Shown piece by piece: positions 53,410 through 63,125 of a stretch of DNA of 64,000 nt. Each line of letters begins with the position of its first letter. Within the stretch, counting starts at the first letter, position 1. Position numbers and translations under genes: made by a program. Source of the DNA: an uncultured bacterium. GTDB taxonomy: Bacteria; Planctomycetota; UBA1135; GCA-002686595. The stretch covers positions 23,875-87,874 of the forward strand of contig CADEGS010000003.1 of the NCBI GenBank assembly GCA_902826945.1, given 5' to 3'. The notes beneath the pieces were generated by a model that had not been told where the DNA came from, searched no databases, and worked only from the letters and a program-made list of their open reading frames with translations.

Positions 53410-56145
53410 TCAGGCCGGCGAGGTGCGGGCCGCCTCGATGCGCACGGCGCAGACCTTGAGCTCGGCCGTGTCCGTCTGCGGGTCGTAGCCCGAGCCGGTC
53501 AGCGCGTTGATCGGCACGTCGTTGAAGGCGAAGCTGCAGAAGACCGTGCCGCGCGGCGACTTGCGCGTCGCCGCGACCTTGACGACCACCTCGCCGCGCC
53601 GGCTGGAGAGCACGGCCAGCGCGCCGTCGGCGAGGCCGTAGCGCGCGACGTCGTCGGGGTGCACCTCGACCAGCTCCTCGGGCACGAGGTACTGGCTGCC
53701 GACGCTGCGCCCGGTCATCGTGCGCGTGTGGTAGTGGGCCAGGCGGCGGCCGGTGGTCAGCCACAGCGGGTACTCCTCGTCCACCGTCTCCGCCGGGTCG
53801 CGGTAGTCGAGCGTCTTCAGGAGACCCTTGCCGCGCGGGAACGTGCCGACGTGCAGGACGGGCGTGCCGGGGTGCCCCCGCTCGGGCACCGGCCACTGGT
53901 AGCGGCCCTCCGCGATGCGCTCCCAGTCGAGGCCGTGGTAGATCGGCGAGAGCTCGCACAGCTCGTCGAAGACCTCGCGCGGCGACTCCCACTCGAAGCC
54001 GGGGACGCCCAGACGCCGCGCGAGCCGCGCGAGGATCCACCAGTCCGGCTGCGCCTCGCCCTGCGGCGGCACGGCGGCGCGCACGCGCTGCACGCGGCGC
54101 TCGGTGTTCGTGAAGACGCCGTCGACCTCGCCCCAGGCGGCGGCGGGCAGCACCACGTCGGCGAGCTCGGCCGTCTCGGTGCGGAAGCAGTCGATCACGA
54201 CCAGGTGCTCGAGGCTCGCGAGCGCGTGCTCGCAGTGCGCGCGGTCGGGGTCGGAGACGACCGTGTTCTCGCCGCAGATCAGCATGGCGAAGACCGTCTG
54301 GCCGGCCTGCTCCAGGGCGCGCACCTTCGTCATGCCCTTCTCGAGGTCGACCTTGACGCCCCAGGCGCGCTCGAACTTCGCCTGGTTGGCCGGGTCGGTG
54401 ACGCTCTGGAAGCCGGGGTAGCTGTTCGGCAGCGCGCCGCAGTCGCCGGCGCCCTGGATGTTGTTCTGGCCGCGCATCGGGTTGATGCCCGTGCCCTCGC
54501 GGCCCACGTGGCCGGTCAGGAGCGCCAGGTTGCACAGGCTCTGCACGTTGTCCACGCCGCACACGTGCTCGGTGATGCCCAGCGTGTAGTAGATCGCCCC
54601 GCGCGCGGCGGTCGCGTAGAGCCGCGCCGCGCGCTCGATGTCGGCGGCCGGCACGCCGGTGAGCTCGGCCGCCCATTCCGGCGTGAAGCGGCGGGCGTGC
54701 TCGCGCAGCGCGTCGATGCCCTCGGTGCGCTCGGCCAGGAAGGCGCGGTTCTCGAGGCCGTCGCGCAGGATCACGTGCGCCATCGCGCCCAGCAGCGCGA
54801 CGTCCGTCCCCACGCGCAGCGGCAGGTACAGGTCGGCCTTCTCCGCCAGCGGGATGCGGCGCGGGTCGGCCACGATCAAGGTCGCGCCGCGGCGCAGCGC
54901 CTTCTTGATGCGCGTGGCGGCGACGGGGTGCGCCTCGGTCATGTTCGTGCCGATGCAGAACACGACGTCGGGCTTTTCCATGTCGACGAGCGGGTTGCTC
55001 ATCGCTCCGCGCCCCAGGGTGGCGGCCAGACCGGCCACCGTGGGGCTGTGTCAAGCACGGCTGCAGTTGTCGATCTGGTTCGTGCCGAACCCGGCGCGGA
55101 TCAGCTTCTGCATCGAGTAGGCCGACTCGTGCGGCGCGCGGCCCGAGGCCACGCCGTAGACCGCGTGGCGGCCGTGGCGCTCGCGCACGGCGGCCAGGCC
55201 GGCCGCGGCGCGCTCGAGCGCCTCGTCCCAGCTCGCCTCGACCAGCACGCCGTCCTTGCGCACGAGCGGGTGGCGCAGCCGCTCGGGGTGCTGCACCCAC
55301 TGCCAGGAGAACTGGCCCTTGACGCACAGCGCGCCCTGGTTCGCCGGGCCGTCCATGGCCGGGCGCACGCCGACGATCGTCTCGCCCTTGGCGAGCAGGT
55401 CCACCGAGCAGCCGACGCCGCAGTAGGGGCAGATCGTGCGCGTCTTCGCGATCGGGCCGGGGAGGTCGGCGTGCTGCAGCGCGCGCTGGTCGCCGAGCGC
55501 GCCGGTCGGGCAGGTCTGCACGCACTGGCCGCAGAAGGTGCAGGCCGAGTCCGCCAGCCGCCCGTCGAACTCGGTCGCGATGCGCGTCCCGAAGCCGCGG
55601 CCCGCGACGCTGATCGCGTAGTCGCCCTCCTGCTCGGCGCACACGCGCACGCAGCGGTAGCAGGAGATGCAGTGGTCGTAGTCGCGCAGGATCATCGGGT
55701 TCCCGTCGTCCGGCCGCGAGCGGCCCGAGCGAGCGCCCGCGAAGCGCGAGCCGTCGGCGCCGTAGCGCGCGGCCAGCGTCGCGAGCTCCTGCGAGGCGTG
55801 CCCGCGCAGCGGGTCGATGCGCGCGCCCTCCGGGTTCTCGGAGACGACCAGCTCGACCAGCGTCCGGCGGTGCGCCTCGAGCGCCTCGCTCCGCGTGCGC
55901 ACGACCATGCCGGGCTGCGCGCGCGTCGTGCACGAGGCGACCGGGTTCTTGACGCCCTCGAGCTCGACCACGCACAGCCGGCAGGCGCCGAAGGCCTCGA
56001 GGCGCGGGTCGTAGCACAGCGTCGGCACCTCGCGCGCCTGGCGCGCGGAGACCTGGTAGAGCGTCTCGCCGGGCGTGAACGCGACCGCCTCGCCGTCGAG
56101 GCGCAGCGTGGGTCGCTCGGGCTCGGGCGTGTCGCGCGCGATCAT
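53410..56145 (-). CDS. fdhA: Formate dehydrogenase catalytic subunit, selenocysteine-containing (in-frame TGA)
   Basis: 911 residues if TGA at 55051-55053 is read as Sec 365. The upstream part holds a 2Fe-2S ferredoxin domain (Cys 44, 55, 58, 72), two 4Fe-4S clusters (Cys 159/162/165/169 and 202/205/208/212) and CPYCGVGC (239-246) of the molybdopterin domain. The TGA falls in NCSRA-U-HSPTVAGL, where Sec or Cys sits in all formate dehydrogenases. The downstream part continues in the same frame with LGRGAMSNPLVDMEKPDVVFCIGTNMTEAHPV, IYYTLGITEHVCGVDN and the C-terminal cofactor domain. With FdhB it oxidises formate to CO2 and reduces NAD+. A SECIS hairpin follows the TGA. Needs selA/selB/selC/selD elsewhere. 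Confidence 0.93.
55012..55053 (-). promoter_or_regulatory. TGA codon plus bacterial SECIS hairpin in fdhA
   Basis: Read on the minus strand, TGA is followed 5 bases later by a lower stem CCCCA/TGGGG (55041-55045 with 55012-55016), and an upper 7-bp stem GGTGGCC/GGCCGCC (55033-55039 with 55021-55027, one G-T pair) with loop GGTCT. The GGTCT loop is the same as in E. coli fdhF, where the G and T are read by SelB. This is what directs insertion of selenocysteine at TGA instead of termination. Confidence 0.88.
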
Positions 56146-56212
56146 GGGCCGCTCCCGGCCGCCGCGGCGGCGGCGGGACGCACGTGCGATGGTAGCAGGC
56201 CGGCCCGGTCGC

Positions 56213-57985
56213 TCAAGGCGCGCGCCGTGCGGCGGCGTCCCCGGGCGCTCCGGCGCGCGCCCGCAGGTGCTCGGCGACGCGCTCGGGGAAGCGCTCCAGC
56301 AGGCTCTCGGTCACGAGCGGCGCCGCCAGGCCCAGGCCGCAGGCGCTGGTCGCCATCATCGTGCGGCCGATGTCGCGCACCTCGCGCCGCCAGGCGTCCG
56401 GGTCGCGCGGGCCGAGGCCGCCCAGGCGCTCGGTCAGCCGCTGCGTCCCGATGCGGCAGGGGAAGCACTTGCCGCACGACTCGTGCGCGAAGAAGGCCAT
56501 CGCCTGGCGCGCGATCTCGACCATGTCGCGCGAGTCGTCGAAGACCATGATCCCGCCCGCGCCGAGGAACGAGCCGCGCGCGCGCAGGCAGGGCTCGTCG
56601 AGCGTCGCGTCGAGCTCGCGCGCGGAGAGGAAGCCGCCCGAGAGCCCGGCCATCGTGACCGCCTGGAACGCGCGCCCCGGCGGCGGCCCGCCGGCCCAGC
56701 GCTCGAGCAGCGTCGCGAGCGGGAGCCCGATCGGCACCTCGTAGTTGCCCGGCCGGCGCACGTCGCCCGACAGGCTGACGATCTTCGTGCCCTTGTGCGG
56801 CGCGAGGCCGAGCCCGGCGTACCAGCGCGCGCCGCGCGCGACGATCGGCGGCACCGAGCACAAGGTCTCGACGTTGTTGACGACCGTCGGCTCGTCCTCG
56901 AAGCCGTGCGTGACCGGGTAGGGCGGCTTGTTGCGCGGGAAGGGGTGCTGGCCCTCGAGGCTGTTCAGGAGCGAGGTCTCCTCGCCGCAGATGTACGCGC
57001 CCGCGCCGCGCCGCACGCAGACGTCGAAGGCGAGCCCGCTGCCGAGGATCGAGCGCCCGAGCAGCCCGGCCGCGCGCGCCTCCTCGATCGCGCGCTCGAG
57101 GATCGCCTGCGTGCGCGGGTACTCGTAGCGCAGGTAGACGATGCCGAGCGTCGCGCCCGTCGCGTGCGCCGCGAGCGCCATGCCCTCGAGCAGCGCGTGC
57201 GGGTCGTGGTCCATCAGCACGCGGTCCTTGAAGCAGCCCGGCTCGCCCTCGTCGGCGTTGCACACGATCGCCTTGCGCCCGCCGCGCGGCGGCTTCGGCG
57301 AGGCGACCTTCCCCGCGGCCTGCGGCGGGTGGTTGAGCGGCGCCTCGCGCACCGCGCGCCACTTGCGCGCCGTGGGGAAGCCGGCGCCGCCGCGGCCGGC
57401 GAGCCCGCTCTCCTCGAGCGTCGCGAGCAGCGCCTCGGGCGGCTCGCCGAGCGCGCGCTCGAGCGCCGCGTAGCCGCCGCTCGCGCGGTAGCCCGCGAGC
57501 GTGCGCCGCGCCGGGTCGCGCAGGCCGGCGAAGCAGCACTCCTCGCGCCCCTCGGGGTTGGGCGGCGGCAGCGGCGAGTCGCGCTCGACCAGCGCGCCGG
57601 CGCTCGCGCCGACGAGCACGCGCGCGCCGCGCAGCACGGGCACCGGCTCGTCGCAGCGGCCGGCGCAGGGCATCGCGTGCGCGCCCTCGGGCGCCAGCGC
57701 GGCGAGCAGCGCGTCCGCGCCGTGCAGGCGGCAGATCGGCCCGTCGCACACGCGCGGCGCCGCCCGCCCGCCGGGCTCGCGCGCGAAGTGGTGGTAGAAG
57801 GTGACCGTGCCCCACAGGTCGGCCAGCGGGACGCGCAGCCCCTCGGCCACCGCGCGCAGGGCGTCCTCGGACAGGAAGCCGTCGCGCTCGTGGAAGGCGT
57901 GCAGGAGCGGGAGCAGCGGCGCGGGCTCGGCGCTCCAGCGCGCGACGAGCTCCCGGTCGGCGTCGCTCGCTGCGGGGGCCTGCAT
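56213..57985 (-). CDS. fdhB: Formate dehydrogenase NAD-reducing subunit, NuoE-NuoF fusion
   Basis: 590 aa. Residues 1-160 are a NuoE-like thioredoxin domain (DLWGTVTFYHHFAREPGG, CDGPICRLHGAD and MPCAGRCDEPVP, giving a 2Fe-2S site). Residues 165-580 are NuoF-like: GLAGRGGAGFPTARKW (FMN/NAD site), VCNADEGEPGCFKDR, GAGAYICGEETSLLNSLEG and the 4Fe-4S motif ESCGKCFPCRIGTQRL. It passes electrons from FdhA to NAD+. 67 bp separate its stop from fdhA. Confidence 0.93.
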   Translation of the reverse strand: MQAPAASDADRELVARWSAEPAPLLPLLHAFHERDGFLSEDALRAVAEGLRVPLADLWGTVTFYHHFAREPGGRAAPRVCDGPICRLHGADALLAALAPEGAHAMPCAGRCDEPVPVLRGARVLVGASAGALVERDSPLPPPNPEGREECCFAGLRDPARRTLAGYRASGGYAALERALGEPPEALLATLEESGLAGRGGAGFPTARKWRAVREAPLNHPPQAAGKVASPKPPRGGRKAIVCNADEGEPGCFKDRVLMDHDPHALLEGMALAAHATGATLGIVYLRYEYPRTQAILERAIEEARAAGLLGRSILGSGLAFDVCVRRGAGAYICGEETSLLNSLEGQHPFPRNKPPYPVTHGFEDEPTVVNNVETLCSVPPIVARGARWYAGLGLAPHKGTKIVSLSGDVRRPGNYEVPIGLPLATLLERWAGGPPPGRAFQAVTMAGLSGGFLSARELDATLDEPCLRARGSFLGAGGIMVFDDSRDMVEIARQAMAFFAHESCGKCFPCRIGTQRLTERLGGLGPRDPDAWRREVRDIGRTMMATSACGLGLAAPLVTESLLERFPERVAEHLRARAGAPGDAAARRAP

Positions 57986-57991
57986 GGCATG

Positions 57992-57997
57992 AAGGTA
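57992..57997 (-). promoter_or_regulatory. TACCTT -10-like box for fdhB
   Basis: On the minus strand TACCTT ends 6 bases before ATG 57985, spacing that fits a leaderless transcript. There is no Shine-Dalgarno sequence in those 6 bases. Confidence 0.4.
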
Positions 57998-58027
57998 GCC
58001 CGCGCGGGCGCGCGGTGCGACCGACGG

Positions 58028-59662
58028 CTACGAGAGGCCGACGACGCGGCCGTCCTCGAGCCGCATGCGCTCCGCCTGCGGGACGCGCGGCAGGCCGGGC
58101 ATGCGCAGGATGTCGCCCGTCAGGACGACCAGGAAGCCGGCGCCGGCGTTGAGCTGCACGCCGCGCACGGTCACCTCGAAGTCGCGCGGCCGGCCGCGCA
58201 GCTTGGGGTCGTCGGAGAGCGAGCTCTGCGTCTTGGCGATGCACACCGGCAGGCCGGCGAGGCCCAGGCGCTCGATCTGGCGCAGGTCGCGCTCGGCGCC
58301 CTTCGTGAAGGCGACGTCGCGCGCGCCGTACATCGCGCGCGCCACGGCGCGCACCTTGTCGGGCACCGCGTCCTCGAGGGCGTACAGCGGCCGGAAGGGC
58401 TGCTGGCGCTGGCCGGCCTGCCCGACGACGAGGCGCGCCAGCTCGAGCGCGCCCGCGCCCCCGTCGGCGTAGTGCGTGGCGAGCGCGCAGGGCACGTCGC
58501 GCTCGGCGCAGAAGCGGCGCACGACCTCGAGCTCCTCGGCCGCGTCCTCGTGGAAGCGGTTCAGCGCGACGATCGGGCGCCGGCCGAAGCAGCCGACGCT
58601 CTCGACGTGCTTCTCGAGGTTCGGCAGCCCGCGCGCCACCGCCGCCGCGTCGGGGCGGGCGAGCTCGTCCTGCGCGCGCCCGCCGTGCATCTTCAGCGCG
58701 CGCACCGTGGCGACCAGCACGACCACCGCGGCGTCGAGCCCGGCGCCGCGGCACTTGATGTCGAAGAACTTCTCGGCGCCGAGGTCGAAGCCGAAGCCGG
58801 CCTCGGTCACGACCCAGTCGGCCAGATGCAGCGCGCAGCGCGTCGCCAGCACGCTGTTGCAGCCGTGCGCGATGTTGGCGAAGGGGCCGCCGTGCACGAT
58901 CGCGGGCGTGCCCTCGGCGGTCTGCACCAGGTTGGGCCGCAGCGCGTCCTGCAGGAGCACCGTCATCGCGCCGCTCACGCCGAGCTGCGCGACCGTCACC
59001 GGCCGCTCTTCGAGGTCGAACGCGACCACGGTGCGCTCGATGCGCCGCCGCAGGTCGTCCGCGTCCTCCGCCAGGCACAGGATCGCCATCAGCTCGGAGG
59101 CGGCGGTGATGTCGAAGGCGCCCTGGCGCGGGACGCCGTTGGCCTTCCCGCCCAGGCCGATCACGACCTCGCGCAGCGCGCGGTCGTTCACGTCGAGCAC
59201 GCGCGGCCACACGACGCGCCGCGCGTCGATGCCGAGCGCGTTGCCGAAGTGCAGGTGGTTGTCGATCACCGCCGCCAGCAGGTTGTGGGCGGCGGTGACG
59301 GCGTGGAAGTCGCCGGTGAAGTGCAGGTTGATGCGCTCGGAGGGGACGAGCTGCGCGCGCCCGCCGCCGGTGCCGCCGCCCTTGACGCCGAAGCAAGGGC
59401 CCAGCGAGGGCTCGCGCAGCGCGACGCACACCGACTCGCCCAGGCGCGCGAGCCCGTCGGAGAGCCCGATCGTGGTCGTCGTCTTGCCCTCGCCCGCGGG
59501 CGTGGGGGTGATGGCGGAGACCAGGACGAGCCGCGCGGACCCCGCGCCGCGGCGCGGCTCGCCGAGCAGCGCCGGGTCGAGCTTGGCGGCCCACGAGCCG
59601 TAGGGATGCAGGTGCTCGGAGCGCACGCCGAGGCGCTCGGCGACGGCGAGGATGGAGGGCAT
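58028..59662 (-). CDS. fhs: Formate-tetrahydrofolate ligase
   Basis: 544 aa. The ATP site is in ITPTPAGEGKTTTTIGLSDGL (P-loop), with REPSLGPCFGVKGGGTGGGRAQ and the formyl-phosphate region ERINLHFTGDFHAVTAAHNLLAA, all typical of Fhs. It makes 10-formyl-THF from formate, THF and ATP. Next to formate dehydrogenase it puts formate at a branch: oxidation or C1 assimilation, or CO2-to-formyl-THF if FDH runs backward. Shorter than the usual 555-560 aa, but all core motifs are intact. Confidence 0.96.
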   Translation of the reverse strand: MPSILAVAERLGVRSEHLHPYGSWAAKLDPALLGEPRRGAGSARLVLVSAITPTPAGEGKTTTTIGLSDGLARLGESVCVALREPSLGPCFGVKGGGTGGGRAQLVPSERINLHFTGDFHAVTAAHNLLAAVIDNHLHFGNALGIDARRVVWPRVLDVNDRALREVVIGLGGKANGVPRQGAFDITAASELMAILCLAEDADDLRRRIERTVVAFDLEERPVTVAQLGVSGAMTVLLQDALRPNLVQTAEGTPAIVHGGPFANIAHGCNSVLATRCALHLADWVVTEAGFGFDLGAEKFFDIKCRGAGLDAAVVVLVATVRALKMHGGRAQDELARPDAAAVARGLPNLEKHVESVGCFGRRPIVALNRFHEDAAEELEVVRRFCAERDVPCALATHYADGGAGALELARLVVGQAGQRQQPFRPLYALEDAVPDKVRAVARAMYGARDVAFTKGAERDLRQIERLGLAGLPVCIAKTQSSLSDDPKLRGRPRDFEVTVRGVQLNAGAGFLVVLTGDILRMPGLPRVPQAERMRLEDGRVVGLS

Positions 59663-59668
59663 CCGCAG

Positions 59669-59674
59669 AGCTTA
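59669..59674 (-). promoter_or_regulatory. TAAGCT -10-like box for fhs
   Basis: On the minus strand TAAGCT lies 6 bases before ATG 59662, again the leaderless spacing. It stands in the short gap after the stop of the upstream secreted protein. Confidence 0.4.
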
Positions 59675-59706
59675 GACGAGGCCGCGCCGCTCTCCCAGCG
59701 CCGCCC

Positions 59707-62070
59707 TCAGGGCGCGCGCACGATCGCCACGAAGGCCTCGCCGCCTGCGCCGGGGCGCACGACGATCCGCTCGGGGTCGAAGCCCCAGCGCGCGAGCGAC
59801 GACTCGAGGATCCAGGTCCCCGGCGCGAGGCCGGCCAGCTCGGCCTCGCCGGTCGAGTCGGGGCGCACGGTGCGCGCGTCCGACGGCCCGTCCGCGCGGA
59901 CCAGCCGCACGCCCCCGGCGAGCACGGAGGCGGGCAGCCGCTCCGGCGAGCGCGGGTCGCCGAGCACGAAGTGCAGCCGCAGCGGCTCGCCGCCCGCGAG
60001 GCGCACCTCGAGCGGCAGGGGATCGGCGCCGAGCTCGAGCGCGACCTCGGCGGGCGCGTACCCGCGGGCCTCCACGCGCAGCGTGCCGCGCGCGCCGGGC
60101 ACGCGCTCGTCCACGCGCCCGTCGGCGCCGCCGAAGCGCCGGCGCGCGTCGCCGTGGAGCGGCGCGAAGGCCGCGTCGTCCGCGCCGCGCCAGGCGAGCG
60201 CCACGTCCGCGAGCGGCGCCAGCGTGTCCGCGTCGCGCACGAGCAGCGCCACGCGCCCCCATTGCTCCAGCCGCAGCGCGAGATCGCGCGCGCCCGCCGG
60301 CACCCCGGCGCGCCGCGCGACGCGCTCGCCGGCGCGCGCCTCGAGGTCGAGCGCGAGCGCGGGGTCGGCCGGCAGCGAGAGCGCGAAGCGCCCCTCGGCG
60401 TCGCAGCGCACGGCGCTCGAGCCGAGGTCGCGGCTCTGGTCGTGGGCCCAGCCCTCGACGCGCGCGCCGGCCACCGGCGTGCCGTCCGCCTCGAGCACGC
60501 GGCCGGAGACCAGCGCGCGCGGCGCGGCGGGAGCGAGCTCGAGCGCGCGCTCCTCGCCCGCCGCCAGCGCCACGCGCGCGAGCTCCTCCGCCCCGGCGTC
60601 GCGCCTCGGTCCCCACGCGGCGAAGAGCCGGTACGTCCCGGGCGCGAGGCCCTCGATGGCGAAGCGCCCCTCGCGGTCGAGCCCCGCGCGGCCCGCGCTC
60701 TCCGCGCCCTCCCACGCGACCGCCGCCGGCGGCGGCATGCCCGCCGCCGCGCGCACGCGTCCGGCGATGCGGGCGGCGGGGCCGAGGTCGATCGCGAGGT
60801 TGCGCTCGCACAGCGCGCGCGCGTCGTCTTCCCAGACGGCGGGGAGGAAGCCCGTGCGCTCGACGACGAGCCGCACGCGGCCCGCGGCGCCGGAGGGGAG
60901 CGAGAGCGCGAAGGCGCCTCGCGCGTCGCTCTCGCCCGCGGCCTCGCCGGCGCAACGCACCTGCGCCGCGCCCGCGTCGGCGCCGATCCAGAGGACGCTC
61001 GCGCGCACGCGAGCGCCGGCGAGCGGGACGCCCGCCGCGTCGCGCACCACGCCGCGCAGCGTCCGGAGCGCCGCGGGCACGAGCACGGGGGCCGGCGCGC
61101 CGGGCGTGCCGGGCCGGTGCTCGGAGAGCGTCAGCGTGCCGAGCCCGTCGACGGCGAGGTCGATCGTGCCGGCCTCGTCCGTGCCGCGCCGCCAGCGGAG
61201 GACGCCGCGCGCGTCGGTCGCGAGCGCGACCGCGCCGTGCAGCACGACGCGCCGCTCGCGCAGGGGCGCGCCGCTCGCCTCGTCCTGGAGCAGGATCGCG
61301 AGCTCGTGCGCAGGCGGCAGCCGCAGCGCGAGCTCGGCGCCTTCCTCGGGCCGTGCCAGCGTGGCGCAGGCGCGCTGGCCGTCCGCGACGAGGACCTGCA
61401 GCGTCAGCGCCTCGTCGCGCGGCACGCGCTCGAGGGCGAAGGCGCCCGCCGCGTCGGTCGTGACGCGCGTGCGCGCGCTCCAGCCGGACGCCTGCGCGTG
61501 CGGCAGGTCGCAGAGCACGAGCGCGCCCGCGAGCGGCGCGCCGAGCGCGTCGAGCACGCGCCCGCGCAGCGCCACGGCGGGCCGCGGCCGCAGCCAGGCC
61601 GGCTCGCCGGGGGCGAGCGGCCAGGCCTCGGGCACGAAGCCCGCGGCGTCGCACGCGATCCACGCCGTGTCCCGCGCGCCGCCGAGCGGCAGGGCGAAGC
61701 GCCCGCGCGCGTCGCTGCGCGCGCTCGCCAGCGCCGCGCCGTCGCCGGCGCCCGGCTCCTCCGCGAGCAGCGCGAGGAGCGCGCCCGGGACGCCGCCGCC
61801 GTCGGGGTCGAGGACGGTGCCCGCGAGCGCCGCAGCGTCGGCCGCCGGCGCGTCCGCGCCCAGGACGGTGCGGCCGGCCGCGGCGGGCGCGTCCGCGCGC
61901 CCGGCCAGCGCGGCGCTCGCGAGCGGCGCGGCCGCGGCGGGCGAGCCGTTTGCCGCCGGCGAGAGCGGGGCTCGCTCCGGCGCCCGCGCGTCGCCCTCGA
62001 GCCAGGTCAGGCCCACGACGCCGGCCGTCGCGAGGCCGACCAGCGCGCGCGCCGCGCGGCGCCGGCTCAC
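59707..62070 (-). CDS. Large secreted protein of repeated carboxypeptidase-regulatory-like beta-sandwiches
   Basis: 787 aa, GTG start overlapping the sigma factor stop (GTGA). One N-terminal helix (ALVGLATAGVVGLTWLEG) would anchor or export it. The rest is a row of about eight Ig-like modules of the CarboxypepD_reg type, each with GRVLDALGAPLAGALV- or GVVRDAAGVPLAGARV-like openings and T/S-DARGRFAL turns. No enzyme motif. Linked to the sigma factor by overlap, it may be its membrane-bound regulator or output. Confidence 0.85.
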   Translation of the reverse strand: MSRRRAARALVGLATAGVVGLTWLEGDARAPERAPLSPAANGSPAAAAPLASAALAGRADAPAAAGRTVLGADAPAADAAALAGTVLDPDGGGVPGALLALLAEEPGAGDGAALASARSDARGRFALPLGGARDTAWIACDAAGFVPEAWPLAPGEPAWLRPRPAVALRGRVLDALGAPLAGALVLCDLPHAQASGWSARTRVTTDAAGAFALERVPRDEALTLQVLVADGQRACATLARPEEGAELALRLPPAHELAILLQDEASGAPLRERRVVLHGAVALATDARGVLRWRRGTDEAGTIDLAVDGLGTLTLSEHRPGTPGAPAPVLVPAALRTLRGVVRDAAGVPLAGARVRASVLWIGADAGAAQVRCAGEAAGESDARGAFALSLPSGAAGRVRLVVERTGFLPAVWEDDARALCERNLAIDLGPAARIAGRVRAAAGMPPPAAVAWEGAESAGRAGLDREGRFAIEGLAPGTYRLFAAWGPRRDAGAEELARVALAAGEERALELAPAAPRALVSGRVLEADGTPVAGARVEGWAHDQSRDLGSSAVRCDAEGRFALSLPADPALALDLEARAGERVARRAGVPAGARDLALRLEQWGRVALLVRDADTLAPLADVALAWRGADDAAFAPLHGDARRRFGGADGRVDERVPGARGTLRVEARGYAPAEVALELGADPLPLEVRLAGGEPLRLHFVLGDPRSPERLPASVLAGGVRLVRADGPSDARTVRPDSTGEAELAGLAPGTWILESSLARWGFDPERIVVRPGAGGEAFVAIVRAP

Positions 62071-63125
62071 CGCGCGCCTCCGCGCGGGTCGAGCCCGAGC
62101 GCGGCCAGCGCGAGGCGCGCGTCGTGCGTCCAGCGCGCGTCGGACGGCGGCTCCGGCGCGCCGGGACGGAGCAGGTCGAAGAACGCGCGTCGCGCGGGCT
62201 CGGGCAGGCGGTTGAACGAGGCGCCCGCCGGCGCGCACTCGCCGGCGCGCAGCCCCAGGAGCTCCTGCAGGAAGTCGTAGCGCTGCAGGTGCGCCGCGCG
62301 GAGCGCGCCCCGGTCCCGGCGCAAGAGCGCCGCAGTCGCGCGCGCGACGCTCGCGGCGAGCGGCGCGCGCGTGCGGCGCGCGATCCGCTCGCCCAGCGCG
62401 GCCACCGGCTCCGCGTCCATCAGGAGCGAGCGCGAGCGCAGCAGCCGGGCGGCCAGCCCGAGCGCGCGCGTCCCCGGCGCGGGGCGCGGCGCGGGCGCGG
62501 GCTCGTCCGGCGCGGGCGAGCGGGCCGCGCGCAGCGCGCGCGTGGCGAGCGGGGCGGCGGCGCGCGCGTGCGCCTTGCGCGCGGCCTCGGCGCCGGGCAG
62601 GTCGGCGAGGCGCGCGATCGTCGTCCAGCTCGCGCCGAGCAGCGCCCGCAGCACGACCAGCGAGCGCCCGCGCGCGCCGAGCGCGGCCAGCGCGCGCGCG
62701 TCCGCGGCGCGCAGCTCGCGCGCGCACAGCCGGCGCTCGGGGCCGGGCTCGGAGGCGAGCAGGCACAGCTCGGGCGCGGAGGGCTCTGCCGGCCCGGTGC
62801 CGCCGGGCGGCCAGCGGCGCTGCCGGCGCAGCGCGTCGATCGCGCGCCGCACGCAGATGCCGTGGAACCAGGCGCGGAAGCCGCTGTCGCTGCGACGGCG
62901 CAGCGCGTGCGCGCTCTGGAGCGCGACGATCGAGGCCTCCATCACGACGTCCTCGGGGTCGAGGCCGAGGAGCGGCCAGCGCGCGAAGCGCGCGCGCAGG
63001 ACGCGCAGCGCCGAGGGTGCGCTCTCGAGCAGCCAGCGCTCGAGCGGCGGGGGTCCGGTCGGCGCGGCGGGGACGCTGGCGGAGGCGGCGAGGGGAGGCG
63101 GCATCGTCGGGTCGCGGGGCCGCAT
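62067..63125 (-). CDS. ECF-like sigma factor with C-terminal extension
   Basis: 352 aa from ATG 63125 (AGAGGT upstream; ATG 63104 is a weaker choice). Region 2 is ARWPLLGLDPEDVVMEASIVALQSAHALRR, followed by SGFRAWFHGICVRRAIDALRRQRRW; region 4 (about 150-200) is SLVVLRALLGASWTTIARLADLPGAEAARKAHAR. The last 130 residues are helical and of unknown use, perhaps holding the sigma factor inactive. Its stop overlaps the start of the secreted modular protein, so the two are translated together. Confidence 0.8.
   Translation of the reverse strand: MRPRDPTMPPPLAASASVPAAPTGPPPLERWLLESAPSALRVLRARFARWPLLGLDPEDVVMEASIVALQSAHALRRRSDSGFRAWFHGICVRRAIDALRRQRRWPPGGTGPAEPSAPELCLLASEPGPERRLCARELRAADARALAALGARGRSLVVLRALLGASWTTIARLADLPGAEAARKAHARAAAPLATRALRAARSPAPDEPAPAPRPAPGTRALGLAARLLRSRSLLMDAEPVAALGERIARRTRAPLAASVARATAALLRRDRGALRAAHLQRYDFLQELLGLRAGECAPAGASFNRLPEPARRAFFDLLRPGAPEPPSDARWTHDARLALAALGLDPRGGAR

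Noticed and set aside
53410..56145. Reading fdhA as two genes or as a broken pseudogene because of the TGA at 55051-55053
   Set aside because: The frame is unbroken on both sides, the TGA is at the Sec position of the family and a SECIS hairpin follows directly.
56075..62215. A plus-strand open frame of over 2000 codons opposite the formate cluster
   Set aside because: High GC removes stop codons in antisense frames. Its product is low-complexity Arg/Ala/Gly and the minus strand has clear FdhA, FdhB and Fhs.
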